DNA of 64,000 nt. It comes from CAVVSD01 sp963750895. Lineage in GTDB: Bacteria; Actinomycetota; Thermoleophilia; Solirubrobacterales; Solirubrobacteraceae. A program made the position numbers and the translations under genes. The DNA is taken from contig CAVVSD010000008.1 of NCBI GenBank assembly GCA_963750895.1, positions 496,001 through 560,000 of the forward strand, written 5' to 3'. The notes beneath the pieces are model-generated. The model was not told the DNA's origin, did not search any database, and saw nothing but the letters and a program-made list of their open reading frames with translations. This document shows, in pieces, positions 49,930-58,145 of this stretch. Every line of letters begins with the position of its first letter. Within the stretch, counting starts at the first letter, position 1.

Positions 49930-50808
49930 ATGCGAGATCGCGACCACGACATCGACCTCCGCGTCGGCCTCATCGGCTCGGGCATCGACGAGTCCCTCAG
50001 CCCGGCGCTGCACGAGGAGGAGGCTCGCGCCCTCGGGATCCGGTGCACGTACGAGCTCTACGACCTCGAGGCGCTCGACCTCTCCCCCACCGACCTCGGC
50101 GCCGTGCTGGCCGAGCTGCGCGCCGACGGCCTGCGCGGCGTCAACGTGACGCATCCGTGCAAGCAGCGGGTCGTCGAGCACCTCGACGAGCTCTCCCGCC
50201 AGGCGGCGGCGATGGGCGCCGTGAACACGGTCGTCTTCGAGGAGGGGCGGACCGTCGGCCACAACACCGACTGGCCGGGCTTCGCCGAGGGCTTCCGTCA
50301 GGGCATGCCGGGCGCACGGGTCGACGAGGTCGTCCTCGTGGGTGCCGGCGGTGCCGGGACGGCCGTCGCCCACGCCTCGCTCGAGCTCGGGGCTCGCGTC
50401 CTGCACGTCGTGGACGACGACCGGTCGCGAGCCGAGGAGCTCGTGACGGCACTCGGACCCGCGGCGCGCGCGGCCGGCCCCGAGGACCTCGCGCGGCTCC
50501 TCGGCGGCGCCGACGGGCTCGTGCACGCGACCCCCACGGGCATGGCGTCGCACCCCGGCGTCGCGATCGATCCGGAGCTGCTGCACCCGGGGCTGTGGGT
50601 TGCCGAGGTCGTCTACCGCCCGCTCGTCACGCCGCTGCTGGAGCGAGCGCGCGAGCGCGGGTGCCGCACGCTCGACGGAGGGCGCATGGCGGTCTTCCAG
50701 GCCGCCTACGCGTTCGAGCTGTTCGCCGGGGTGCGCCCCGATCCCGACCGCATGCTCGAGCACTTCGCGCACCTGGCCGCGGAGGAGGGCGCGTGGACAA
50801 GGGCCTAG
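49930..50808 (+). CDS. Shikimate/quinate dehydrogenase
   Basis: A 292-residue AroE-fold enzyme: IDESLSPALHEEEARALG (shikimate-binding Ser pair), GVNVTHPCKQRVVEHLD with the catalytic Lys, GAVNTVVF, GHNTDWPGF with the catalytic Asp, and the nucleotide motif VLVGAGGAGTAVAHASLELGA followed by VVDDDRSRA, which favours NAD. NAD preference and the neighbours suggest a catabolic quinate/shikimate dehydrogenase (QsuD-like), not the biosynthetic AroE. It overlaps the dehydratase gene by 16 bases. Confidence 0.9.
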   Translation: MRDRDHDIDLRVGLIGSGIDESLSPALHEEEARALGIRCTYELYDLEALDLSPTDLGAVLAELRADGLRGVNVTHPCKQRVVEHLDELSRQAAAMGAVNTVVFEEGRTVGHNTDWPGFAEGFRQGMPGARVDEVVLVGAGGAGTAVAHASLELGARVLHVVDDDRSRAEELVTALGPAARAAGPEDLARLLGGADGLVHATPTGMASHPGVAIDPELLHPGLWVAEVVYRPLVTPLLERARERGCRTLDGGRMAVFQAAYAFELFAGVRPDPDRMLEHFAHLAAEEGAWTRA

Positions 50809-52580
50809 CGACCGTCTGCCTGAGCGGCACGCTCGAGGAGAAGCTCCTCGCGGCCTCCGAGGCGGGCTTCGACGCCGTCGAGCTCTTCGAGCCGGATCTC
50901 ATCGGCTCCCCGTGGACTCCCTCCGAGGTCGGCGAGCGGGCGGCCGCGCTGGGCCTGCGGATCGCGCTCTACCAGCCGTTCCGGGACTTCGAGGGCGTGC
51001 CCGACGCGGTGCTCCAGCGCAACCTGCGGCGCGCCGAGGCGAAGTTCGACGTCATGGAGGCCCTCGGGGTCGACACCGTGCTCGTGCCTTCGACCGTGCA
51101 TCCCGAGTCCGTCGCCGATGACGACCTCGCGGCCGAGCAGCTGCACGCGCTGGCCGAGCGCGCCGCCGCGCGTGGCCTGCGCGTCGCGTACGAGGCGCTC
51201 GCCTGGGGCCGCCACGTGAGCGAGTACGACCACGCGTGGCGGATCGTCGCCGCGGCCGGCCATCCGGCGCTCGGCGTCTGCCTGGACTCCTTCCACGTCC
51301 TCTCACGCGGCAGCGACCCCGCGGGGATCCGCGCGATCCCTGCCGACAAGCTGTTCTTCCTGCAGCTCGCCGACGCGCCGCGCCTGCGCATGGACGTCCT
51401 GCAGTGGAGCCGCCACCTCCGCTGCTTCCCGGGTCAGGGCGCGTTCGACCTGACCGGCTTCTGCCGTCACGTGCTCGCCGCCGGCTACGACGGGCCGCTG
51501 TCGCTCGAGGTCTTCAACGACGTCTTCCGCCAGGCCGATCCCGGGCGCACCGCGGTCGACGCGATGCGATCCCTGCTCGTCCTGGAGGATGGGCTCGGGC
51601 TCGGGTCGCTGCCCGAGGCCCCCGCTCTGCGGGGCTACGCGTTCGCCGAGCTGGCCGTCGGGCCCGGCTCGGCCGAGGACGCCGAGCGGATCCTCGATGC
51701 CCTCGGCTTCCGCCACGTCGGCCCGCACCGGTCCAAGCCGGTGCAGCGCTGGGACAGCGGCGGAGCCCGTGTCCTGCTCAACCACGGCGACGCGCACGGC
51801 GACGGCATCGCGGCACTCGCCGTCGAGAGCGCGGACGCGCACGACTCGGTGCGGCGCGCGGAGGCGCTGCTCGCCCCGGTGCTCGCCAGGCGGCGCAGCG
51901 CCGGCGAGGCGGACCTCGCAGCGGTCGCCGCGCCCGACGGGACGTCGGTGTTCTTCGCAGGCGACGACGGGGAGTGGCTCTCGGACTTCGTCGCGCTCGG
52001 CGACACCCTGCCCCCCGCGATCCCGATGCTCGCGATCGACCACGTCGCCCTGTCGCAGCCGTTCGACGCCTTCGACGAGGCGGTGCTCTTCTACCGGACG
52101 CTGCTCGGTCTGGAGCCGGGGGCCAGCCAGGATCTCGCCGCGCCGGACGGCCTCGTGCGCAGCCGGGCGCTCAGCGACGAGGCGGTCCGCCTGGCGCTCA
52201 ACGTCCCCGTGCTCGGCGCGCAGGACGAGCCGGTGCTGCAGCACGTCGCGTTCCTGTGCGACGACGTCCTCGCCGTCGCCAGGGCGATGCGCGGGCACGG
52301 GACCGACCCGCTGCCGATCCCGGACAACTACTACGACGACCTCGACGCGCGGCTCGACCTCGAACCCGGGCTCCTCGCGGAGCTCCGCGAGCTGGACGTC
52401 CTCGTCGACCGCGACGCGCGCGGAGGCACGTTCCTGCACTGCTACACGCCGGCCGTCGGGCGCGTGTTCTTCGAGGTGGTCGAGCGCCGGGGCGGCTACG
52501 AGGGCTACGGAGCGCCCGATGCACCGGTCCGCATGGCCGCGCAACGTCGGGCGGGCTCCCCGCAGCTCCACGGCGCCTGA
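50793..52580 (+). CDS. quiC: 3-Dehydroshikimate dehydratase with HPPD-like domain (QuiC-type)
   Basis: A 595-residue two-domain enzyme. Residues 1-270 are a TIM barrel with metal ligands in AYEALAWGRH (Glu), GVCLDSFHVLSRG (Asp), FLQLADAP (Gln) and LSLEVFNDVF (Glu), the set of AsbF/QuiC dehydroshikimate dehydratases. Residues about 290-580 are a 4-hydroxyphenylpyruvate dioxygenase-like fold (IDHVALSQPFDAFDEAVLFYR, GTFLHCYTPAVGRVFFEVVERRGGY). The product would be protocatechuate. GGAGGAGGGCGC before GTG 50793 gives a strong ribosome site. It overlaps the dehydrogenase gene. Confidence 0.9.
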   Translation: MDKGLATVCLSGTLEEKLLAASEAGFDAVELFEPDLIGSPWTPSEVGERAAALGLRIALYQPFRDFEGVPDAVLQRNLRRAEAKFDVMEALGVDTVLVPSTVHPESVADDDLAAEQLHALAERAAARGLRVAYEALAWGRHVSEYDHAWRIVAAAGHPALGVCLDSFHVLSRGSDPAGIRAIPADKLFFLQLADAPRLRMDVLQWSRHLRCFPGQGAFDLTGFCRHVLAAGYDGPLSLEVFNDVFRQADPGRTAVDAMRSLLVLEDGLGLGSLPEAPALRGYAFAELAVGPGSAEDAERILDALGFRHVGPHRSKPVQRWDSGGARVLLNHGDAHGDGIAALAVESADAHDSVRRAEALLAPVLARRRSAGEADLAAVAAPDGTSVFFAGDDGEWLSDFVALGDTLPPAIPMLAIDHVALSQPFDAFDEAVLFYRTLLGLEPGASQDLAAPDGLVRSRALSDEAVRLALNVPVLGAQDEPVLQHVAFLCDDVLAVARAMRGHGTDPLPIPDNYYDDLDARLDLEPGLLAELRELDVLVDRDARGGTFLHCYTPAVGRVFFEVVERRGGYEGYGAPDAPVRMAAQRRAGSPQLHGA

Positions 52581-52582
52581 CC

Positions 52583-52588
52583 TAGACT
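52583..52588 (+). promoter_or_regulatory. -10-like TAGACT before the MetX-like hydrolase
   Basis: TAGACT lies just after the dehydratase stop and 28 bases before GTG 52617, which has its own AGGAGG. This unit would be leadered. Confidence 0.4.
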
Positions 52589-52616
52589 CCGCCGCCCCTA
52601 CGACCAGGAGGCGCGT

Positions 52617-53624
52617 GTGGCGGTCCACCAGATCTTCGAGCTCGGCGACTTCCAGCTGCAGAAGGGCTCGGTGCTCCCCGACGCGAAGCTCGGCTACCTC
52701 ACGCTGGGGGAGCTGAACGAGGCCCGCGACAACGTCGTCGTGTCGCCGACCTGGTTCACCGCCCAGCCCGCCGACGTCGCGTTCTGGCTGACCGGGCCCG
52801 GGCGCGCGCTGGACCCGTCGAAGTACTTCATCGTCATCCCGAACCACTTCGGGGCGGCCGTCTCGTCCTCGCCGAGCAACACGCCGCCGCCGTTCGAGCG
52901 CACGCGCTTCCCACGGACGACGGCCTACGACAACATCGTCGCCCAGCAGCGCCTCCTGACCGAGGCGCTCGGCGTGGAGCGGATCAAGCTCGTCGCCGGC
53001 TGGTCCATGGGCGCCTGCCAGGCCTACGCGTGGGCCGCGCTGTTCCCGGACATGGTCGAGGCGCTCGGGCCGATCAACGGCAGCGCGCGGACCGCGAACT
53101 TCAACAAGGTCTTCCTCCGCGGCAACATCCGGGCGATCGAGAACGACGCGGCATGGGCCGAGGGCTTCTACGACCGCCCCCCGATCGCCGGGATCAAGGC
53201 GATGGCCGCGATCTACGCCGGCTGGGCGTTCTCCGAGCCCTTCTACCGCAAGGAGCTCTTCCGGGTCTTCGGAGCGCGGACCAGCGACGAGTTCATCGAG
53301 AACTTCTGGGACGCCTTCTACCTGAAGAACGACGCGAACGACCTGCTCTCGCAGTTCGACACGTGGTTCCACAACGATCTCGGCGATCACCCGAACTTCG
53401 GCGGCGACTTCGACGCGGCCCTGGGTGCGATCACCGCGCGGACGATCATCATCCAGGCCGAGACCGACCGCTACTTCCCGCCCGCCGACTCCGACTACGA
53501 GGCGTCGAAGATCCCGAACGCCCGCGTGCAGCGGATCGACACCGACTGGGGCCACATGGCGCCGTTCAACCCCGACGACCAGGTCGTGATCGACGGGGCG
53601 CTGCGGGACCTGCTGGGCGAGTAG
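52617..53624 (+). CDS. MetX-like alpha/beta-hydrolase
   Basis: A 335-residue alpha/beta-hydrolase of the homoserine O-acetyltransferase-like group: VVVSPTWFTAQPADVAFWL, FIVIPNHFGAAVSSSPSN, AGWSMGACQAYAWAALFPD with nucleophile Ser, and the acid/His pair in AETDRYFPPADSDYE and DTDWGHMAPF. The typical MetX acyl-acceptor residues are not clear, so an esterase or acyltransferase in aromatic catabolism is as likely. GGAGGCGC precedes GTG 52617. It follows the dehydroshikimate dehydratase gene. Confidence 0.83.
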   Translation: MAVHQIFELGDFQLQKGSVLPDAKLGYLTLGELNEARDNVVVSPTWFTAQPADVAFWLTGPGRALDPSKYFIVIPNHFGAAVSSSPSNTPPPFERTRFPRTTAYDNIVAQQRLLTEALGVERIKLVAGWSMGACQAYAWAALFPDMVEALGPINGSARTANFNKVFLRGNIRAIENDAAWAEGFYDRPPIAGIKAMAAIYAGWAFSEPFYRKELFRVFGARTSDEFIENFWDAFYLKNDANDLLSQFDTWFHNDLGDHPNFGGDFDAALGAITARTIIIQAETDRYFPPADSDYEASKIPNARVQRIDTDWGHMAPFNPDDQVVIDGALRDLLGE

Positions 53625-53666
53625 ACATCACCCGGTCGGGAGGATGCGGCCCCCGGCGCGCGCTCC

Positions 53667-53672
53667 TAGCGT
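53667..53672 (+). promoter_or_regulatory. -10-like TAGCGT before the DUF1269 gene
   Basis: TAGCGT ends 6 bases before ATG 53679, consistent with leaderless transcription. Confidence 0.4.
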
Positions 53673-53678
53673 GCGGCC

Positions 53679-54221
53679 ATGAGCCTCGACCTCGCTCTGA
53701 TGATCTTCGATCGCATCGAGGGCGCCGAACGGGCGTACTCCGACGTGATCGGCGCCGCGCACAACGCGCCCTGGGTCCACGAGATCGCGTTCGTCGAGCA
53801 CCACCGGCACGACCGGATCGTGGTGCGCGGCACGTTCGCGGGCCGCTACCTCGACCTGGACGACCAGGGAGACGTGATCGGCAAGCGCACCGCCGAGGGC
53901 GCCCTCACCGGCGCGGTCGCGGGAGCGTTCTTCGGCCCCGCCGGGTTCGCCGCCGGTCTCGTCGCCGGAGGCGCGGCGGGCGGGCTGACGGAGGCCGACC
54001 ACGCCCCGCACCTGCACGACGCCCTGATCGACGACGTCCGCTCCGAGGTCCCCGACAAGTCGTCGGCGGTGCTGCTCCTCGCGAGCCCGGAGCACGCCGA
54101 CGCGATGGTCGCCGCGTTCGACGGCAGCGGTGGCCGGCTGGTCCGCCATCACCTGTCGCCGGAGGAGGCACAGGCGCTGGAGAGCGCCGTCGCCGGGCGG
54201 CCTCCGGCAGCCGCCTCCTAG
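53679..54221 (+). CDS. DUF1269-type protein with glycine-zipper helix
   Basis: A 180-residue protein: a ferredoxin-like start (LDLALMIFDRIEGAERAYSDVI), then a Gly/Ala-rich hydrophobic hairpin (EGALTGAVAGAFFGPAGFAAG, LVAGGAAGGLTE) and an acidic-to-neutral C-terminal domain (SSAVLLLASPEHADAMVAAFDG). The layout matches the DUF1269 family of membrane-associated proteins of unknown function, often stress-related. No operon partner is present. Confidence 0.8.
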   Translation: MSLDLALMIFDRIEGAERAYSDVIGAAHNAPWVHEIAFVEHHRHDRIVVRGTFAGRYLDLDDQGDVIGKRTAEGALTGAVAGAFFGPAGFAAGLVAGGAAGGLTEADHAPHLHDALIDDVRSEVPDKSSAVLLLASPEHADAMVAAFDGSGGRLVRHHLSPEEAQALESAVAGRPPAAAS

Positions 54222-54236
54222 ACGGACCGTCGCCAG

Positions 54237-54326
54237 CGGAGAGGGAGGGATTCGAACCCTCGGACGAGGAGTAACCCCGTCACGCGATTTCCAGTCGCGC
54301 CCGTTCAGCCGCTCCGGCACCTCTCC
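54237..54326 (-). tRNA. tRNA-Ser (anticodon GGA)
   Basis: A complete class II tRNA of 90 bases. The acceptor stem GGAGAGG pairs with CCTCTCC; the anticodon loop is CTGGAAA with GGA (54290-54292 on the plus strand) on a CGCGA/TCGCG stem; a long variable arm follows, and the T loop reads GGTTCGAATCC. The 3' CCA is not encoded. It decodes UCC and UCU. Open frames across it are artefacts of the tRNA sequence. Confidence 0.97.
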
Positions 54327-54351
54327 GGGTCGCGGGGCAGGCTAGCGGGAG

Positions 54352-55548
54352 TCAGATCTGCCAGGCGCCGCCGACGAGCACCGGGACCTCGGTGCCGTCC
54401 GCGCCGATGCCCGCGACGTCGACGTCCGGGCCGCCGATCATGAAGTCGATGTGGACGGCGGACTCGTTGATGTCGGCGACGTCCGCCTCGCCCACCGTGA
54501 ACGCGTAGGCCGAGCCCAGCGCGATGTGCGATGCGGCGTTCTCGTCGAGCAGCGTGTCGTAGAAGACCGTGCCGAGCGGGCCGATGCGCCCCTCGCCGTC
54601 GACGAGCGCGACCTCGCCGAGCCGCGACGCGCCGGGGTCGCGCTCGGAGTACTGGCGCAGGACGCCCGCGTTCTCGTCGGCGTCGATCTCGACCGCCCTG
54701 CCGCCCTCGAAGCGCACGCGCAGGCCGCGCACGATCGTCCCGCCGACCACGAGCGGCTTCGTCGACGCGACGGTGCCGTCCACGCGCTGCGGGTCGGGCG
54801 TCGTGAAGACCTCCTCCGTCGGGAGGTTGGGCATGTGCTCGATGCCGTCCGCGGTCGAGAACCGCGCCGCCATCCACCTCGACGTCGGCAGCAGCCCGAC
54901 GCGCAGGTCGGTGCCCGGGCCCGTGAAGTGCAGCGCGTCGAAGCGGCGCTCCGTGAGCCGCTCGGCCGCGCCGACGAGCGTGTCGGCCCGCTCGCGCCAC
55001 CTGGCGACCGGGTCGTCCTCGTCGAGCCGCATGACGTGGAGGATCTCCCGCCACAGGCGCTCGAGCGCCTCCGGCTCGCCGAGGTCGGGGAACACGAGCT
55101 GCGCCCAGGCGGGCGTCGGGCACGGGATCGCGGTCCAGTTCGTCGTGCGCTCGTTGACGACCTTCGCCGCCTCCTTGAGGAACGGCAGCTGGTCGCGGCC
55201 GGCGCGCGCCGGATCGAGGTCGTTGAGCAGCCCGGGAGCGACCGGGCCGGTCAGGCCGATCCGCGCGGCGCGCTCGTCGCCCAGCGCCAGGAGGTGCTCG
55301 CCGTACCAGGGCGGCACGTAGTCCAGCGTGTCCTCCTCGGCGTGGAGGATCCGGGCGCGCTTGATGTGCAGGTCGAACGAGGCGACGTCCACGAACCTCG
55401 CCCCCGCCTTGTAGGCGTGGACCGCGAGGGCGCGGGTCAGCTCCTCCTTGCCCGGCTCGGTGCCGATGGCGACGATCTGCCCGCGCTGCACGTTGGCGCC
55501 GAAGCGGACGGCGAGCTCGGCGAGTCGGTCGATGGCCTCCGCGCTCAT
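54352..55548 (-). CDS. M29-family aminopeptidase
   Basis: A 398-residue metallo-aminopeptidase (AmpS/AmpT/PepS family) that removes N-terminal residues. The N-terminal domain has GQIVAIGTEPGKEELTRAL; the metal-binding C-terminal part includes MPNLPTEEVFTTPDPQRVDG (Glu ligand), IDADENAGVLRQY, GEVALVDGEG, FYDTLLDENAASHIALG and AVHIDFMIGGPDVDVAG. All expected Glu/His/Asp ligands are visible. GGAGGAGTC precedes the ATG, and it overlaps the small charged protein gene by 4 bases. Confidence 0.93.
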   Translation of the reverse strand: MSAEAIDRLAELAVRFGANVQRGQIVAIGTEPGKEELTRALAVHAYKAGARFVDVASFDLHIKRARILHAEEDTLDYVPPWYGEHLLALGDERAARIGLTGPVAPGLLNDLDPARAGRDQLPFLKEAAKVVNERTTNWTAIPCPTPAWAQLVFPDLGEPEALERLWREILHVMRLDEDDPVARWRERADTLVGAAERLTERRFDALHFTGPGTDLRVGLLPTSRWMAARFSTADGIEHMPNLPTEEVFTTPDPQRVDGTVASTKPLVVGGTIVRGLRVRFEGGRAVEIDADENAGVLRQYSERDPGASRLGEVALVDGEGRIGPLGTVFYDTLLDENAASHIALGSAYAFTVGEADVADINESAVHIDFMIGGPDVDVAGIGADGTEVPVLVGGAWQI

Positions 55549-55733
55549 GACTCCTCCTCGGATGCCTCTCGCTCGCGCAGCTTCTCCGTGAGATACGCGG
55601 CCTTGTCGGCGCGCCGCTCCGCCGCGCGCTCCTCCGCCGGCTCGGTGGCCTGCTCCGCGAGACGGCGCTCGCGGCGCTCGCGCGCGGCCTCCTCCGCCAA
55701 CAGGCGCTCGGTCTCGGTGGGCTCGGTCGCCAT
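55545..55733 (-). CDS. 62-residue highly charged coiled-coil protein
   Basis: A small, helical, Glu/Arg/Ala-rich protein (LLAEEAARERRERRLAEQAT, AEERAAERRADKAAYLTEKL) that would form a long single helix or coiled coil. Its stop overlaps the aminopeptidase start (ATGA), supporting expression. TAGGGT lies 11 bases before the ATG. Function unknown. Confidence 0.6.
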   Translation of the reverse strand: MATEPTETERLLAEEAARERRERRLAEQATEPAEERAAERRADKAAYLTEKLREREASEEES

Positions 55734-55744
55734 GGCAGCCCGGA

Positions 55745-55750
55745 ACCCTA
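55745..55750 (-). promoter_or_regulatory. -10-like TAGGGT before the charged protein/aminopeptidase operon
   Basis: On the minus strand TAGGGT ends 11 bases before ATG 55733, in the gap that also drives the divergent kelch gene. Confidence 0.35.
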
Positions 55751-55846
55751 TCGCCCGAATCCGAGTGCGTCCGCGCCATCGGAACCTGGACGGATCGCCC
55801 GTTGCGCGGGGGCCCGCGGGATGGTCATGTACTCGCGCACCAGGTC

Positions 55847-56842
55847 ATGGACGACCAGCTTCCAGGGACACCCACTCGCGGGATCGACCGCCGCACGCTG
55901 CTGCGGGGCGCCGCAATGCTCGGCGCCGCTGCGTGGGTCGCCGGCTGCGGCGGCTCGGAGGGCGCCGCCGTGCGCGTCTCGCGGGGCGCGCCGCAGGCGT
56001 TCGAGCTCGGGCGCTGGCGTTCACGCGCCAGGTTGATGAGCAGCCGCGTGGAGGCCGCGCTCGTCTCGCACGGCGAGCGGATCCACGTCCTCGGCGGCGC
56101 AACGATGGAGACCGGCGCCGTCGCGCGGCACGAGGCCTACGTGCCCGGCGACGACGGCTGGCGCGTGCTCGCCCCGCTGCCGGGGCCGGCCGCCGGCGCG
56201 GGCGCTGCGACCGGCCAGGGCCGGATCTACGTCGTCGGCGGCATCGACGAGGCAGGCCGCCCGCTGGCCGAGGCCCACGCCTACGACTCCGCCGCGAACG
56301 TCTGGACCGCGTTGCCGCCGCTGCCGCGCGCCGCCGCCGCGCCGTCGCTCGTCGTCGTGGAGGACCTGCTCGTCGCCCTCTCCGGCCGCCGCGTCTGGGT
56401 GCTGAGCGCCGGCGACCTCGGCGCCGCGACCTGGATGGAGGGCGCCCGCGCCCCGGTGCCGCGCAGCCGACCGGCCGCCGTGGCGCTGGCGAACGTCGTG
56501 CACGTCATCGGCGGCCGCGAGGGCCGTCAGCCGTCCAACCGCCACGACGTCTACAACCCGTGGAGCGACGAGTGGTTCGATGTCGCCCCGCTCCCGACCG
56601 CGCGCAGCTCCGCCGCCGCGGCGGTGCTCGGGGGGCAGGCGCTCGTCGCCGGCGGCGTCGGCTGGGACGGCGTCAGCCACCGCACGGAGGCCTACGACCG
56701 GCGCACGGACATGTGGACGTCGCTCGCGCCGCTGCCGACGGCGCGCCGGGGCGCGGGCGCGGCGGTGCTCGGCAGGACGCTGCACGTCGCCGGCGGCGGT
56801 GGGCGCATCCCCGGCGCCCGCCACGACGTCTTCACGCAGTGA
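55847..56842 (+). CDS. Kelch-repeat lipoprotein with Tat signal
   Basis: A 331-residue exported beta-propeller. The signal shows a twin-arginine start (IDRRTLLRGAAML) and a lipobox (WVAGC), so it is probably a Tat-exported lipoprotein. At least five kelch blades follow, each with GG then Y and W: HVLGGATMETG, YVVGGIDEAGRPLAEAHAYD, HVIGGREGRQPSNRHDVYNP, LVAGGVGWDGVSHRTEAYDR and HVAGGGGRIPGARHDVF. ATG 55847 fits the signal; the role is unknown. It overlaps the convergent MFS gene by 11 bases. Confidence 0.85.
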   Translation: MDDQLPGTPTRGIDRRTLLRGAAMLGAAAWVAGCGGSEGAAVRVSRGAPQAFELGRWRSRARLMSSRVEAALVSHGERIHVLGGATMETGAVARHEAYVPGDDGWRVLAPLPGPAAGAGAATGQGRIYVVGGIDEAGRPLAEAHAYDSAANVWTALPPLPRAAAAPSLVVVEDLLVALSGRRVWVLSAGDLGAATWMEGARAPVPRSRPAAVALANVVHVIGGREGRQPSNRHDVYNPWSDEWFDVAPLPTARSSAAAAVLGGQALVAGGVGWDGVSHRTEAYDRRTDMWTSLAPLPTARRGAGAAVLGRTLHVAGGGGRIPGARHDVFTQ

Positions 56843-58145
56843 CGGGGAGCGGCATCGTCGCCACGAGCTCGTGCTCGCGCGGCGGCGCCCCCTCCTTGAC
56901 CCGCATCCCCGGCAGCAGGAGCGCGCCGAAGGTGATGATCCCGCCGACGACGGCCGCGCCGACGAGCGTCGCGCGCACGCCGATCGCGTCGCTCACGGGA
57001 CCGGTCAGGGCGAACGAGACCGGCAGCAGCCCGATCGAGATGAGCCAGTCCAGGCTCGAGACGCGGCCGAGCAGCGCGGTCGGGACGTGGCGCTGCTTCG
57101 CCGTCGCCCACACGATCGTGCCCGCCGTCTCCAGCGCGTTGAACAGGAGGCTGGCGAGCATGAGCTGCCACACGGAGGACGCCAGGCCGTAGCCGGCGAT
57201 CGCCAGCGTGGCCAGCGTCCACGTGACGTACATGAAGGTGATGTCGCGCCGCGGCAGCCCGCGCTGGCCCATGAGGACCGCGATGCCGACCGAGCCGATG
57301 CCGCCGGCGGCGAAGACGATCCCGAGATCCGCCGCGGAGCCGCCGAGGTCGTTCTTGACGACGTAGGGCAGGAGCACCTCGGCGGGGCCCATGAACAGCA
57401 GGTAGGTGATCGCGGCGGCGGCGAACGTCGCCCACAGCCACGTGTGACGGCGGACGTAGCCCATGCCGGTCCGCAGATCGCCCGTGAAGGAGCCCGTGCG
57501 GGTCACGTGCTTCGGCCGCTTGGCCATCGCGAGGACGGCGGCCGCCGAGGCGAGGAAGGAGAGCGCGTCGAGCGTGAAGGCCACGCCGGTGCCCGCGACC
57601 GCGATGAGCACGCCGCCGACCGCCGGCCCGACGAGGCGCAGCGCGATCGGACGCACGAGGTGGTCGAGCGCGTTGGCCTGGGCGAGCTCGTCGGCCGGCA
57701 GGACCTCCGGCGTGATCGCGTCGAACGCCGGGCCGAAGAACGCGCCGCCCGCGCCGTACACCGCGACGAGCACGATCACGTGCCAGAGCTCGAGCATCCC
57801 GGTCAGGGCGAGCAGGGCCATGACCCCGACCGCGAGACCGCGCGCGAGGTCGGCGAAGAGCATGAGGCGGCGCCGGTCGAGCCGGTCGCTCAGCACGCCG
57901 CCGAGCAGCAGGAACGCGATCGTGGGGATCGTCATCGCGATCCCGACCATCGAGAGCGCGGCCGGCGCGTTGGAGAGCGCGTAGACCTGCCAGGCCATCG
58001 CGACCATGAACACGCCGTCGCCCATGAGCGAGATGCACATCCCGCCCCAGAGCAGCCGGAAGTCGCGGTGCCGCAGGGGCGAGAAGAGGCGCACCCGGCT
58101 CAGCCCGCCGGGGCGGTCGGACCCCTCGTAGCTGCTATGCAGCAT
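56832..58145 (-). CDS. MFS transporter (EntS/MDR-type exporter)
   Basis: A 437-residue major facilitator with 12 helices. It starts LFSPLRHRDFRLLWGGMCIS, and has GVLSDRLDRRRLMLFADLARG in the 2-3 loop and GGAFFGPAFDAITPEVLPADEL, the pattern of MFS_3-type enterobactin or drug exporters. The last helices end with GALLLPGMRVKEG. It follows the c-di-GMP protein gene with an 11-base overlap, so it could export a product of that operon, though this is only suggested by position. Confidence 0.87.
   Translation of the reverse strand: MLHSSYEGSDRPGGLSRVRLFSPLRHRDFRLLWGGMCISLMGDGVFMVAMAWQVYALSNAPAALSMVGIAMTIPTIAFLLLGGVLSDRLDRRRLMLFADLARGLAVGVMALLALTGMLELWHVIVLVAVYGAGGAFFGPAFDAITPEVLPADELAQANALDHLVRPIALRLVGPAVGGVLIAVAGTGVAFTLDALSFLASAAAVLAMAKRPKHVTRTGSFTGDLRTGMGYVRRHTWLWATFAAAAITYLLFMGPAEVLLPYVVKNDLGGSAADLGIVFAAGGIGSVGIAVLMGQRGLPRRDITFMYVTWTLATLAIAGYGLASSVWQLMLASLLFNALETAGTIVWATAKQRHVPTALLGRVSSLDWLISIGLLPVSFALTGPVSDAIGVRATLVGAAVVGGIITFGALLLPGMRVKEGAPPREHELVATMPLPVTA

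Noticed and set aside
54130..54345. Open frames across 54237-54326 on both strands
   Set aside because: They read through the tRNA-Ser gene; the apparent peptides are the usual artefact of tRNA-Ser sequence.
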